Source: Caecitellus pseudoparvulus (Eukaryota; Bigyra: Bicosoecida). From it: a stretch of DNA of 64,000 nt. Where the stretch lies: NCBI GenBank assembly GCA_965644315.1, contig CBFFRQ010000067.1, positions 1 to 64,000 on the forward strand, read 5' to 3'. Positions 1 to 10,161 of the stretch are shown piece after piece. The position numbers were made by a program, and so were the translations under genes. Under the pieces are notes generated by a model, which was given only the letters and a program-made list of their open reading frames with translations, had not been told where the DNA came from and ran no database searches. Numbering within the stretch: the stretch's first letter is position 1; every line of letters starts with the position of its first letter.

Positions 1-1209
1 TAACCCTAACCCTAACCCTAACCCTAACCCTAACCCTAACCCTAACCCTAACCCTAACCCTAACCCTAACCCTAACCCTAACCCTAACCCTAACCCTAAC
101 CCTAACCCTAACCCTAACCCTAACCCTAACCCTAACCCTAACCCTAACCCTAACCCTAACCCTAACCCTAACCCTAACCCTAACCCTAACCCTAACCCTA
201 ACCCTAACCCTAACCCTAACCCTAACCCTAACCCTAACCCTAACCCTAACCCTAACCCTAACCCTAACCCTAACCCTAACCCTAACCCTAACCCTAACCC
301 TAACCCTAACCCTAACCCTAACCCTAACCCTAACCCTAACCCTAACCCTAACCCTAACCCTAACCCTAACCCTAACCCTAACCCTAACCCTAACCCTAAC
401 CCTAACCCTAACCCTAACCCTAACCCTAACCCTAACCCTAACCCTAACCCTAACCCTAACCCTAACCCTAACCCTAACCCTAACCCTAACCCTAACCCTA
501 ACCCTAACCCTAACCCTAACCCTAACCCTAACCCTAACCCTAACCCTAACCCTAACCCTAACCCTAACCCTAACCCTAACCCTAACCCTAACCCTAACCC
601 TAACCCTAACCCTAACCCTAACCCTAACCCTAACCCTAACCCTAACCCTAACCCTAACCCTAACCCTAACCCTAACCCTAACCCTAACCCTAACCCTAAC
701 CCTAACCCTAACCCTAACCCTAACCCTAACCCTAACCCTAACCCTAACCCTAACCCTAACCCTAACCCTAACCCTAACCCTAACCCTAACCCTAACCCTA
801 ACCCTAACCCTAACCCTAACCCTAACCCTAACCCTAACCCTAACCCTAACCCTAACCCTAACCCTAACCCTAACCCTAACCCTAACCCTAACCCTAACCC
901 TAACCCTAACCCTAACCCTAACCCTAACCCTAACCCTAACCCTAACCCTAACCCTAACCCTAACCCTAACCCTAACCCTAACCCTAACCCTAACCCTAAC
1001 CCTAACCCTAACCCTAACCCTAACCCTAACCCTAACCCTAACCCTAACCCTAACCCTAACCCTAACCCTAACCCTAACCCTAACCCTAACCCTAACCCTA
1101 ACCCTAACCCTAACCCTAACCCTAACCCTAACCCTAACCCTAACCCTAACCCTAACCCTAACCCTAACCCTAACCCTAACCCTAACCCTAACCCTAACCC
1201 TAACCCTAA
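1..1209. repeat. Telomere, TAACCC array
   Basis: About 200 uninterrupted TAACCC units with no variant repeat run from the first base to the start of the first retroelement. The C-rich strand reads 5'->3' inward, so the window starts at a true left chromosome end with TTAGGG-type telomeric DNA. The array runs directly into the 5' end of retroelement A. Confidence 0.98.
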
Positions 1210-1221
1210 CTTTCCAAATGT

Positions 1222-1239
1222 CAACCTAATCATAGGTTG
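1222..1239 (+). other. 5'-leader hairpin of element A
   Basis: CAACCTA, loop ATCA, TAGGTTG form a perfect 7-bp stem a few bases inside the element. The same stem-loop occurs in copy B at 10144-10161 with one pair changed to a G-U wobble, so the structure is kept. It could lie near the 5' end of the element RNA; its role is unknown. Confidence 0.5.
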
Positions 1240-1430
1240 TCAAGGGCTAACATAGCCTAATCCAGGCGCTCGTGCACCCCATTGTGGTGTGCACAGTGCA
1301 TTTGCATTGCTTTAGGTGCGCGGGTGAGCGGCAGTGCGAATTCCGCACGCTACGCCTCCCCACGCAGTGCTTTGTGCGATTCTCTGCCGGATCTGCACCA
1401 CTGACTGCACCATACCATTGCATCATCACA

Positions 1431-4400
1431 ATGTCAACCAAGGCCAGCCAAATTCTCGGCGTGCTGTTCACGGAGAAGTGCCTGGAGCAGCATGTGTCAG
1501 GCCGGCCGAGAACAGGTGTGCTGACAGCCTTGCCACGCCGAGGCGCTGCTCGCACCTTCCGGCTGGGTGGAGTCGACATTGACCTGTCAGCTGCAGAGGA
1601 TGCAACATTCTTCGTTGGACAGTGGCTCGACATCTTTGGAGACCGTCTGGAAGCTGAGTTCCCTGGTGCCGTTGCCGCGCTGGCGTGCGCAAAATCCGCT
1701 CTGCGGGAATCCGCGCCAGGGCGAAAGGATCTCCTCGTGACGCTTGCGAGCGACAGCGACGGAGCCGCTACTGCCAAGTGTCTTCGAATTGCAGCCGCTG
1801 CCCGTGAAGACTTCACCGTCACCCTTCCCGGTGGAGGCTCTGTTGGTGTGGTGTACCCCAACACGAAGCAGTTCACATCAGCCCGCGCTAGGGTCAGCCT
1901 CATCGCGCCTCCATCTGCTGTGAAGGTGGCCCAGAAGATCTCCCAGACTGCTACTCGCATTGCTTCTGAAACTGGAGATGTATCAAGGGTGCTGAAGCTT
2001 GTGCACGCTCAGCTCACACATCAGCAGCCGAAGCCCCAGCGTACTGCCACGCACGTCGGACACTCCGTCTCTACTGTAGACGACGCCCCTGTCGACAAGC
2101 CTGCACTCACGCAAGACCGAGCCCCATCTAAGGCACCTGCCAAGACGAACAAGAGAACACGTCGTGGGAAGCGAACCTCTCGACAAACCCACGTGTTCCC
2201 GAAGACCTTCGCCGACATCATCCGCGGAGCAGCTGCTCATAACCAACCTGTACGGAAGACCACACCATCTTCATCCCAAGGCAAAGCCGTGCCTGAAAGT
2301 TGTCCAACTCCTGAGCATGTACGCCTGCCAACGTCTCGTGTCCAATCTCGGCCATCTCGGTGGGATTCCCCTGCACCACGTGCACCAGCTGCACAGGGTG
2401 CCACAAATGCTGAGAGCGACTCACCTGTCCCTACTGCAGCTGTCGATGAAGAAGATGAAAGTGACTTCTCGATAATCTCCCTTGAGACCTGCCACCGAAA
2501 GCCAGCAAAGCTTGCCAGCCACAAGCTTCCTGAAGAGTCGCCACTTGTAGGACTGTTGTCCAACTCAACAGTCTTCGGTGACGATGAAGACAAAAACTGT
2601 GTCCAGGCTTGCCTTGAATCGGCCTCGGGAGAACCCGTCCTTCAGGAGCAAGACTTTCTCCTCCTGCAGCATGCGGCGACGATCAATGCTGCCCAGAAGA
2701 GTCTTCTTCACATGCTGAAGCAGCGTCATGTACAAGATGCGGATTCGTCCAGCTCAGATGTTGTGATCACTGATGCTGCAGTTCTCCCGCCGCTCGAAAC
2801 TGAAGCAGACAGGCTGGAGGTCATGCGTTCCCTCGTGTACCGCTTTGCACCTTCCACACATCATCTGTCCCTTCTGTCTCCACCTGTGCTGCTGCCTGGG
2901 CTTGACCTCCTACTTGAGCGAATGGGAAGGGGCTACGCAATGTTGAAGAGCCCACCAGACTGGAACGGGAAAGGCATATCGCCGCGAACGCTGGTGGACG
3001 ATGCTGAACAAGACACATACCTTGAAGGGGTATTGTTTGCCTTTGGCCTGAGTCACCCACATGCAGCGACATGGGCCCATCTTCAACTCATTCTTGTTGA
3101 CCATGAGCGGGGCGTCCTGCATGTCTGGAATCCCACTCAACCCAAAGATCATCACGACATCCCACTCAACGCATGCATGGCAAGACTTCATGCAGAAGGC
3201 ATTGATACAGTCTACAGGATCTCCTCTGTACCAAACCATGGGATGGCCTCTCCTCTGCGTGATCGAATCAAGCAGGCACTGTGCTCCCTCCGTGCTGACT
3301 TCCCTCCACTCCCCTTCCTGGGACCGGATGGCAAGCTATACAGCCAGACATACATCGCAGCGAAGAAGGTCCGTGTGTGCCTCCCTGAGAATCGGCGAAC
3401 TCGAAAGCAAGCTGCTGTACTTGAGGAAGTCAAGCAACATGATCCCCTGCTTGAGTACATCCCGACACTAAAACACCACAAGCTGTCACGATGGAGCCCA
3501 AGTCCACCCACACCGGTTGGCAAGCATCAACGATGTCGCCTTGCGCTGGCATCATGGAACGTCCGAGGGTCATGTGGACGACGCCTACACGACGTGATAG
3601 AATGTGTGCAGTCCATCACAAGCCACACGTCTCTCCTTGCTCTCTGCCTCACCGAACCAGGTGGACGCGGGACCCTGGACAGTGCTGTCCTTGGTCTCGA
3701 ATGTTTCCGGCCCAACCCACCCGACCGTCCTCCTGGAAGAAGCGAAGTCGCCCTGCTGCTTGACAGACGCTTGAAGGCAACACCCATGCACAACTTGGGA
3801 CTTGATGGCAGATGCTCAGTGGCATGCTCAGTTGCAACACTCCCCCGGCCACTTGCAATCCTTGCGACATATGTCCCCAACTGGCATACTGCCCAACGCA
3901 AGAAACCTGTTGCTGATCCTGACACCAAGCTGCCTCACAGGCAGGAAGTGTGGCAACAGCTCTTTGATGCTGTCCATCGCCTCAAGCGCACACACATGGT
4001 GGTCCTTCTTGGTGACCTGAACTGCCACCCTGGCGACAACGGCATGAGATGCTGGACATCAGACATGTGGGTTAACAAGACGGAAATCAAAGACCCAACC
4101 CCCGATGTAAGTCAACTCGAAGAGATCTGCCTAGAAGGAGGTCTATGCCCTGCAGGCCTTGCAGGAAGCCCAACCCAAGCAAGGTATGGTAGGGTGCTTG
4201 ACCACATACTCGTCAGTTTGGATCTACGCAAGGTGCTTTGCCGACCTCTGCTTGTGACTACAACTTTTTCTGGGCATGGGCAGCGACGGACTGGCACGCG
4301 AGTTTTCAGTGACCATCACCTGCTTAGCACCGAGGTTCAGGTGAAGCTTGGTACACGATCTCACGCAAGAGCTCCACCAGCACGGCAGGCAACAGCTCCA

Positions 4401-7400
4401 CCCTGGTGGTCAGCAGCAACTGAGGAGGGGAAGGCGGCGCAGCAGACTTTCAGGACATGCCTCGATACGGTCATGAAGATAGATGAACCCCAGGAACTCC
4501 CTGCTGATGACTGGACTCTACAGCACATGAACACTATGATTGCCCAAGCTGCGAAAGAAGCTCACACAATCTCAAGAGTGGCCCAGACTGAGCTCCCACA
4601 ACCGCAAATGGCCATCCGAACCCAAAGCCGAGTAAAGAAACGTATGACAGCGCGAGTGTCGCTCATCAAAAGAACTCGAGAGCGGGTCAACCGGCGTCTG
4701 GTGCTGATCCAATGTGGAGGAGCGATGGCCCCAGCCTCTCTCAAACTCCGCGTCCAGGAGCAACTCTCAATGCTGGACGAGGATGAGAGCAGCTGTCTGA
4801 GGGAGAGAAAGACGGCAATGCGCACCTGCACCCGGCTCACTGCCAAGCTGAGGAAGAAGACCCTTGCTTGTGTCAAAGCGCGCATCAAAGACCTGGTCAA
4901 GTCTGACCCCTTCAAGGCACACGTGCACATTCGGCGGCTTTCAGGGAGGCCGCGCAACTCGGGCAGCTCGGCAATATCTTCAGTGATGACAGACACAGGA
5001 TCCCTCAGCTCAGATCCTGATACACTACGGCAAGAGGTGGCGAAGCAAATGGGTGCCATCATCAGCAAACCAACTCTCTCTCGCACACCACTGAAGTATG
5101 GACTTGGTCGATTCCTTCCTTCATCAACTCCGGAGTTCCAGCCCCCAGAAGACTGGCTTCCAAACACATCAGAGGTCCTCCGCTGTATGAATGCACTAAG
5201 CCTGCACCGCCACCCCGGCTCAGGAACATTTCAGGCGGAGCATATCAAGTATGCAAGCACACCCTTTCGCCTTGCATATGCTCAGACCTTGATCAACACC
5301 CTGTCAAGCGGATCGTGCCCTGAACCGTACCATGATGGAATAGGCACCCTGATCCCGAAGAAGACAAGCGAGGTGGGCCGGCCAGCAACTTACAGACTGA
5401 TTGTCTGCAGGCCAGCACCTGCAAAGCTGTTCTTCTCAGCAGTGGCGGCTTCCCTAGAAAAGTGGATGTCCAGCTGGATATCTCCTGAGCAGGCAGGCTT
5501 CACAGCCCGACGCAACACTCACGAACAAGTCATCGCTCTCCAAGAAGCAGTCAAAGGGCACTTGCGACACTCACCTTCAACTCGACAAGTCCTCATCCTG
5601 TTCGTCGACTTCAAAGGGGCGTTTGACTCGGTCAGCCATTCTTGCATCATGGAGATCCTCAGAGATGCAAACGTCCCTGCTCCGCTCCTCAGTCTTGTCA
5701 ACAGCTACATGCACAACGCAGCCGTCTCTATCAACACGGCAGCAGGACTCTGCCCCCCCCTGCGTGTCACAACGGGTGTTCCACAAGGGGGTGCTCTTTC
5801 ACCACTGCTTTTCAAGATTGCAATCGACGTTGTCTCAAAGCGTTTGGCAGAACTCCCATATCAAGGGGTCCAAGGCACTGGTATCTCAACTCCTGACGGA
5901 TACCTTACGCATACACTGTATGCAGACGACTTGGCGTGCTTAGCTACCACCCCATCAGGACTACATCGAATGTTCAAAGAGGTCAAGACGATTGGAGAAC
6001 GATCAGGGTTGCTGATCAACCCCAAGAAGAGTGGGGTCATGATCATCCCTGGTCGTGATGGGACTTCATCACAACACACCAGCGACAGACAGAAGGCCTT
6101 GTGGAGATCGAAGCACCTGAGAAGTGGTGAAGAGCTGAAAGTGAACGGCACGCCCATCACACGAACTCCCACGTACATGTACCTCGGGGTCCCCATGGCT
6201 GAAAACCTCATCCGGTCCAGAGCACTTGCACTTGAAAAAGCGCAGATGGCCTGCACACATGCTGGGTTTTCCTGCGGAGCGGTCTTCTCAGGGGCCTGGC
6301 TAGGAGTGAAGCTGAAGAACCAGATTGGAAGAGCCATTGTCACATCCTCAGCGGACTATGTCCTGTGCACACAAGCCAACAGCCTCTTGATACCTCTGCG
6401 GCAAGTTGACCGAGGTGTATCCAAAGCACTGAGCAAGAGCCTTCTCTGTACACAGAGCTCACTCATGAGGCCACACAGTGCCGCAACACTCACACTGTGC
6501 GGTATAAAGCCAGCTCACATCAGATCATCACAGCTTCGTGTGAACCTCTTCCGGAAGATGCTTGCACGCCTCCACGATCGCTCTCCCTTGGCAAAGTCCC
6601 TCCTTCTCACCATTCCCCAAGCCATCGACATGCTGCCAGCAACAATCTCGACCGCGTTCGTCGTCCAAAGCACCGTTCAACTACAGCACCATCAAGCCAA
6701 GCAAACTCCGCTCCCATGGGCCTTGTTTGGGATTCTTGACCTGTGGATGTATGGATGCTTGCCCGATCTGAACGATCTGAAAGATGCATGCCTGGCAGAG
6801 GAGTCACGAAAGCAGCAAGCACTCACAGCAGTTCTTACATGCCTGAAGAAGCCTCCACACTCTGCGAAGATCGAGGTGATGGGCGTTGCGATGCCACCCC
6901 TGGCAACTATGGACACCCCTCCACAGTTTCAGTCACTCTCATCTTGGCAGACTCGACACCGTGTGGTTGCCTCATACCTGCACGTCGTGCAAGCCAAGCA
7001 AAGCAGAGAGGCTGGCTACTCCACGTCGGCAAAACTCCCAAGCACCATCAAACCGCGCCCTCATCACGTTGGAATTGGAGCACAGCACTTTACCATGCTG
7101 CACCCAATCCCATCTGGGATCAGCCCACTCTTGTGGGCATGTGCCGAGGACAAGCCTCTCTGCAACATGGTTCATCAGTGGCAAACGCTCCAGCTTCTGC
7201 ACGGGGGGGATGAGCCTACACCGTACCCGACCTGTCCACTATGTGCTGATGAAGTCCTTAGAGATCTCCACTGCCACATCATCCTTCACTGCCGAAAACT
7301 CAACACACTGAGAAAATCAGCAGTAGCAAGGATTAGTGACCTCCTCCGTGAATGCGAGGAACAGACGCATTCAGCACGGACAACAGTTCCAATTCCCCAA

Positions 7401-7934
7401 GCTATCTCCAGCGCAATCCGTGCTTGCCTCAATCACATGCACGTACCTGAGGAGCATGAAGAAGTCATGTACCGCCTGATACTCTGTGGTCAGTGGCCAT
7501 GGTACTGGGGACACAGCACCGCATATCAACTAGTGTCCAGAGAGGAAGCTAGTGTGTACAGCTACCCATACATCCTACACCACAAAGGCCTGAGACGAGT
7601 ATCACCACCCCGCTCATGGAAGGAGCTCCAACGCCAAGCTGCAAAGTTTGCTGGGCAAGCATGGCGTGCGGTTGTGTCAGCCCTCTTGCGGGACAGGCAT
7701 CCTGACAGATTATCTGTGCATACTCACGCCAGACACCTCTGGTGGTCTGTGTTTGGACGTGATGCCCCCTTCCCTGGCCACACGATTCCTGAACCGTCCG
7801 CGGTCACGAAGCAAACTCGAGCACCCAAAGCGATACGAGTCAGACGGTTCTTCCCTGCTCGAGCAGGGCAGGTACCGTCACATGAAAGGAAAGTCCAACG
7901 TACACTCCATGACATAGTTCAAAGAAGAAGGTAA
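1431..7934 (+). CDS. Retroelement polyprotein A: N-terminal domain, AP endonuclease, reverse transcriptase, Zn motif
   Basis: Single ORF of 2167 residues for target cleavage and target-primed reverse transcription. The ATG at 1431 is chosen because homology to copy B starts there (SQ-LG-LF-K, then PRRGAARTF); the upstream open sequence differs by frame-shifting indels between copies and is read as leader. Residues near 390 (NCVQACL) to 620 form a conserved region unlike standard ORF1 proteins. The endonuclease lies near 705-970 with SWNVRG, LTEPGG, GDLNCHP, LDHILV and SDHHLL. The reverse transcriptase lies near 1320-1540, with FVDFKGAFDSV, GVPQGGALSPLLF and YADD at 1497-1500. A Cys-x2-Cys...His...Cys cluster sits near 1934. 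No frameshift or stop is seen, so this copy could be functional. AP-endonuclease elements that target telomeres (TRAS, SART) usually have two ORFs; here all domains are in one. Confidence 0.93.
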   Translation: MSTKASQILGVLFTEKCLEQHVSGRPRTGVLTALPRRGAARTFRLGGVDIDLSAAEDATFFVGQWLDIFGDRLEAEFPGAVAALACAKSALRESAPGRKDLLVTLASDSDGAATAKCLRIAAAAREDFTVTLPGGGSVGVVYPNTKQFTSARARVSLIAPPSAVKVAQKISQTATRIASETGDVSRVLKLVHAQLTHQQPKPQRTATHVGHSVSTVDDAPVDKPALTQDRAPSKAPAKTNKRTRRGKRTSRQTHVFPKTFADIIRGAAAHNQPVRKTTPSSSQGKAVPESCPTPEHVRLPTSRVQSRPSRWDSPAPRAPAAQGATNAESDSPVPTAAVDEEDESDFSIISLETCHRKPAKLASHKLPEESPLVGLLSNSTVFGDDEDKNCVQACLESASGEPVLQEQDFLLLQHAATINAAQKSLLHMLKQRHVQDADSSSSDVVITDAAVLPPLETEADRLEVMRSLVYRFAPSTHHLSLLSPPVLLPGLDLLLERMGRGYAMLKSPPDWNGKGISPRTLVDDAEQDTYLEGVLFAFGLSHPHAATWAHLQLILVDHERGVLHVWNPTQPKDHHDIPLNACMARLHAEGIDTVYRISSVPNHGMASPLRDRIKQALCSLRADFPPLPFLGPDGKLYSQTYIAAKKVRVCLPENRRTRKQAAVLEEVKQHDPLLEYIPTLKHHKLSRWSPSPPTPVGKHQRCRLALASWNVRGSCGRRLHDVIECVQSITSHTSLLALCLTEPGGRGTLDSAVLGLECFRPNPPDRPPGRSEVALLLDRRLKATPMHNLGLDGRCSVACSVATLPRPLAILATYVPNWHTAQRKKPVADPDTKLPHRQEVWQQLFDAVHRLKRTHMVVLLGDLNCHPGDNGMRCWTSDMWVNKTEIKDPTPDVSQLEEICLEGGLCPAGLAGSPTQARYGRVLDHILVSLDLRKVLCRPLLVTTTFSGHGQRRTGTRVFSDHHLLSTEVQVKLGTRSHARAPPARQATAPPWWSAATEEGKAAQQTFRTCLDTVMKIDEPQELPADDWTLQHMNTMIAQAAKEAHTISRVAQTELPQPQMAIRTQSRVKKRMTARVSLIKRTRERVNRRLVLIQCGGAMAPASLKLRVQEQLSMLDEDESSCLRERKTAMRTCTRLTAKLRKKTLACVKARIKDLVKSDPFKAHVHIRRLSGRPRNSGSSAISSVMTDTGSLSSDPDTLRQEVAKQMGAIISKPTLSRTPLKYGLGRFLPSSTPEFQPPEDWLPNTSEVLRCMNALSLHRHPGSGTFQAEHIKYASTPFRLAYAQTLINTLSSGSCPEPYHDGIGTLIPKKTSEVGRPATYRLIVCRPAPAKLFFSAVAASLEKWMSSWISPEQAGFTARRNTHEQVIALQEAVKGHLRHSPSTRQVLILFVDFKGAFDSVSHSCIMEILRDANVPAPLLSLVNSYMHNAAVSINTAAGLCPPLRVTTGVPQGGALSPLLFKIAIDVVSKRLAELPYQGVQGTGISTPDGYLTHTLYADDLACLATTPSGLHRMFKEVKTIGERSGLLINPKKSGVMIIPGRDGTSSQHTSDRQKALWRSKHLRSGEELKVNGTPITRTPTYMYLGVPMAENLIRSRALALEKAQMACTHAGFSCGAVFSGAWLGVKLKNQIGRAIVTSSADYVLCTQANSLLIPLRQVDRGVSKALSKSLLCTQSSLMRPHSAATLTLCGIKPAHIRSSQLRVNLFRKMLARLHDRSPLAKSLLLTIPQAIDMLPATISTAFVVQSTVQLQHHQAKQTPLPWALFGILDLWMYGCLPDLNDLKDACLAEESRKQQALTAVLTCLKKPPHSAKIEVMGVAMPPLATMDTPPQFQSLSSWQTRHRVVASYLHVVQAKQSREAGYSTSAKLPSTIKPRPHHVGIGAQHFTMLHPIPSGISPLLWACAEDKPLCNMVHQWQTLQLLHGGDEPTPYPTCPLCADEVLRDLHCHIILHCRKLNTLRKSAVARISDLLRECEEQTHSARTTVPIPQAISSAIRACLNHMHVPEEHEEVMYRLILCGQWPWYWGHSTAYQLVSREEASVYSYPYILHHKGLRRVSPPRSWKELQRQAAKFAGQAWRAVVSALLRDRHPDRLSVHTHARHLWWSVFGRDAPFPGHTIPEPSAVTKQTRAPKAIRVRRFFPARAGQVPSHERKVQRTLHDIVQRRR

Positions 7935-8090
7935 AAGAAAAAACAAAGAAAAAAACACAACGGAGATGTTCAGTCATGCTCTGCTCCCTCAGACCCATCT
8001 CCTGCGACATCACCATCACTAACCCCGCCCCCCATCTGCCTAGACCACTCAACGTCCATGAGAACGCAAAGTCACTCACTCTACCTCCAA

Positions 8091-9454
8091 CACAAGGGCA
8101 AAGTAGCCACGCAGCGGCCCCGACGCCCATTCAACAGCATGAGCACGACTACTGCCTTGCCCCCCACTGAGCCCAGCCCGTACAGTACCACTGAGTGTCC
8201 CTCGCTGCCCTTCAGCGCCTCCAACAGAGCCGCACAAGGCCCCTGAGCCGGCCAGCAGGCCCCCCCACACAAGGGCAAAGTAGCGACGCAGCGGCCCCGA
8301 CGCCCATTCAACAGCATGAGCACGACTACTGCCTTGCCCCCCACTGGGCCCAGCCCGTACAGTACCACTGAGTGTCCCTCGCTGCCCTTCAGCGCCTCCA
8401 ACAGAGCCGCACAAGGCCCCTGAGCCGGCCAGCAGGCCCCCCACACAAGGGCAAAGTAGCGACGCAGCGGCCCCGACGCCCATTCAACAGCATGAGCACG
8501 ACTACTGCCTTGCCCCCCACTGAGCCCAGCCCGTACAGTACCACTGAGTGTCCCTCGCTGCCCTTCAGCGCCTCCAACAGAGCCGCACAAGGCCCCTGAG
8601 CCGGCCAGCAGGCCCCCCCACACAAGGGCAAAGTAGCGACGCAGCGGCCCCGACGCCCATTCAACAGCATGAGCACGACTACTGCCTTGCCCCCCACTGG
8701 GCCCAGCCCGTACAGTACCACTGAGTGTCCCTCGCTGCCCTTCAGCGCCTCCAACAGAGCCGCACAAGGCCCCTGAGCCGGCCAGCAGGCCCCCCACACA
8801 AGGGCAAAGTAGCGACGCAGCGGCCCCGACGCCCATTCAACAGCATGAGCACGACTACTGCCTTGCCCCCCACTGAGCCCAGCCCGTACAGTACCACTGA
8901 GTGTCCCTCGCTGCCCTTCAGCGCCTCCAACAGAGCCGCACAAGGCCCCTGAGCCGGCCAGCAGGCCCCCCACACAAGGGCAAAGTAGCGACGCAGCGGC
9001 CCCGACGCCCATTCAACAGCATGAGCACGACTACTGCCTTGCCCCCCACTGAGCCCAGCCCGTACAGTACCACTGAGTGTCCCTCGCTGCCCTTCAGCGC
9101 CTCCAACAGAGCCGCACAAGGCCCCTGAGCCGGCCAGCAGGCCCCCCCACACAAGGGCAAAGTAGCGACGCAGCGGCCCCGACGCCCATTCAACAGCATG
9201 AGCACGACTACTGCCTTGCCCCCCACTGAGCCCAGCCCGTACAGTACCACTGAGTGTCCCTCGCTGCCCTTCAGCGCCTCCAACAGAGCCGCACAAGGCC
9301 CCTGAGCCGGCCAGCAGGTCCCCCCACACAAGGGCAAAGTAGCGACGCAGCGGCCCCGACGCCCATTCAACAGCATGAGCACGACTACTGCCTTGCCCCC
9401 CACTGGGCCCAGCCCGTACAGTACCACTGAGTGTCCCTCGCTGCCCTTCAGCGC
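8091..9454. repeat. 177-bp tandem repeat in the 3' UTR of element A
   Basis: About 7.7 head-to-tail copies of a 176-177-bp unit, each starting at CACAAGGGCAAAGTAG (first at 8091, last at 9327). One-base length differences come from a C-run near the unit junction. A GAG/GGG variant in the middle of the unit partly alternates between copies, so expansion may have involved pairs of units. The array lies entirely between the stop codon and the conserved 3' end and has no counterpart in copy B. Its open minus-strand frames result from the unit being near a multiple of three and do not look like genes. Confidence 0.95.
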
Positions 9455-9880
9455 TTGCAGCATGGTCAAGCTTGCTCTGCGCCACTCAGCGTGCGCCTGC
9501 GAAACGTGATGAGAGAAACACAGGGCGAAGCACGAATATTTTATCTCAGGCGGCATCAGAAGGTGCTTTTATACTAGCACGCAGTGGGTGAGCGCTGCTG
9601 CATGCAGCCTGCTGGTGTATGCGTCCACCTGATGATCTGCGTTTCCTGTGAAACGCTGCCACAATTTCCGCCCACGCACCTGCTCCCCAACGTCAAGGAA
9701 ATGCCTACCGGGTAAAAACTACGCCATTTTTTATTTCAATATTACATATTTCTCATTGAATTATTGATGTTGAAATTTTGAATTTGAACGAATCTGGCAA
9801 ATTGCCTGCAGTGGGGGCAGTTCTTCACATACAAGTTCCGTGAATGACACCAAAACAAGTTCTCCATCCAGGACTCACAA
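9455..9880 (+). other. Unique 3' UTR of element A
   Basis: Non-coding stretch after the tandem repeat. It includes an AT-rich patch at about 9720-9790 that contrasts with the GC-rich surroundings. No ORF or family match is recognised. Confidence 0.5.
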
Positions 9881-9892
9881 GACCTTCCCACC

Positions 9893-10083
9893 CGGAGCGG
9901 ATACTGAAGTATCCTAGCACATGGCGACATATAGAACGGACGAAAGTCTGTGTTTGTTGCAGAGCCATGCAAATGGTAGCCATGCTGATGTGAGTGACCG
10001 CGTAACGGTTTGTAACATCTACTGTGAAGCTCCAGCTGAACCGCACATGAACAAGTGTGGAAGTGAAATGCATTACATCTGAC
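9893..10083 (+). promoter_or_regulatory. Conserved folded 3' end of element A
   Basis: Homologous to 17746-17933 and 18088-18275. Hairpin 1 pairs 9936-9941 (ACGGAC) with 9946-9951 (GTCTGT) around GAAA. Hairpin 2 pairs 9964-9968 (GCCAT) with 9973-9977 (ATGGT) around GCAA. Hairpin 3 has outer pairs 9987-9991 with 10015-10019 and inner pairs 9996-10000 with 10006-10010. The block ends in AATGCATT a few bases before the TAACCC repeats. By analogy with stringent LINEs it is probably the structure its own reverse transcriptase recognises; that role is inferred. Confidence 0.75.
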
Positions 10084-10119
10084 TAACCCTAACCCTAACC
10101 CTAACCCTAACCCTAACCC
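10084..10119. repeat. Internal telomeric repeat between elements A and B
   Basis: Six perfect TAACCC units followed by one degenerate TAACCTCCCTAAC. They separate the 3' end of element A from the 5' end of element B. They are the trace of a telomere that once capped B, or of the target array into which A inserted. Confidence 0.95.
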
Positions 10120-10143
10120 TAACCTCCCTAACTTTCCAAATGT

Positions 10144-10161
10144 CAACCTAATCATGGGTTG
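10144..10161 (+). other. 5'-leader hairpin of element B
   Basis: CAACCTA, loop ATCA, TGGGTTG: the same stem-loop as 1222-1239, with the terminal A-U pair position kept and the neighbouring pair changed to a wobble. Confidence 0.5.

Larger units (their letters stand above)
1207..10083 (+). mobile_element. Telomeric non-LTR retrotransposon, copy A (full length)
   Basis: Complete element lying between the terminal telomere and a short internal telomeric array. In order it has a 5' leader of about 220 bp shared with copy B, one intact ORF (1431-7934), a long 3' UTR containing a 177-bp tandem repeat, and a conserved folded 3' end followed directly by TAACCC repeats. There are no LTRs and no poly(A) tail. 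The 5' end faces the chromosome end, so its first-strand cDNA would be continuous with the G-rich telomere strand; this fits priming from a chromosome-end 3' overhang or from a nick in telomeric DNA. The exact 5' boundary is uncertain by a few bases because it merges with TAACCC. The intact ORF suggests a recent, possibly active copy. Confidence 0.92.

Noticed and set aside
1272-1430. N-terminal extension of the retroelement ORFs (also 10154-10351)
   Set aside because: Nucleotides are conserved but small indels between copies shift the frame, so this is leader and not coding. Homology at protein level starts at 1431 and 10352.
8091-9454. CRISPR-like array
   Set aside because: Units are contiguous 177-bp tandem copies without unique spacers, in a eukaryotic telomere setting.
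8081-9485. Long minus-strand open frames (about 200-250 codons) across the 177-bp repeat
   Set aside because: They repeat the same ~59-residue block and follow from the repeat period. The sequence lies in the 3' UTR of a plus-strand element and has no counterpart in copy B.
10077-10083. Poly(A) tail at the 3' ends of the retroelements
   Set aside because: None is present; all ends pass from AATGCATT within a few bases to telomeric or flanking sequence.
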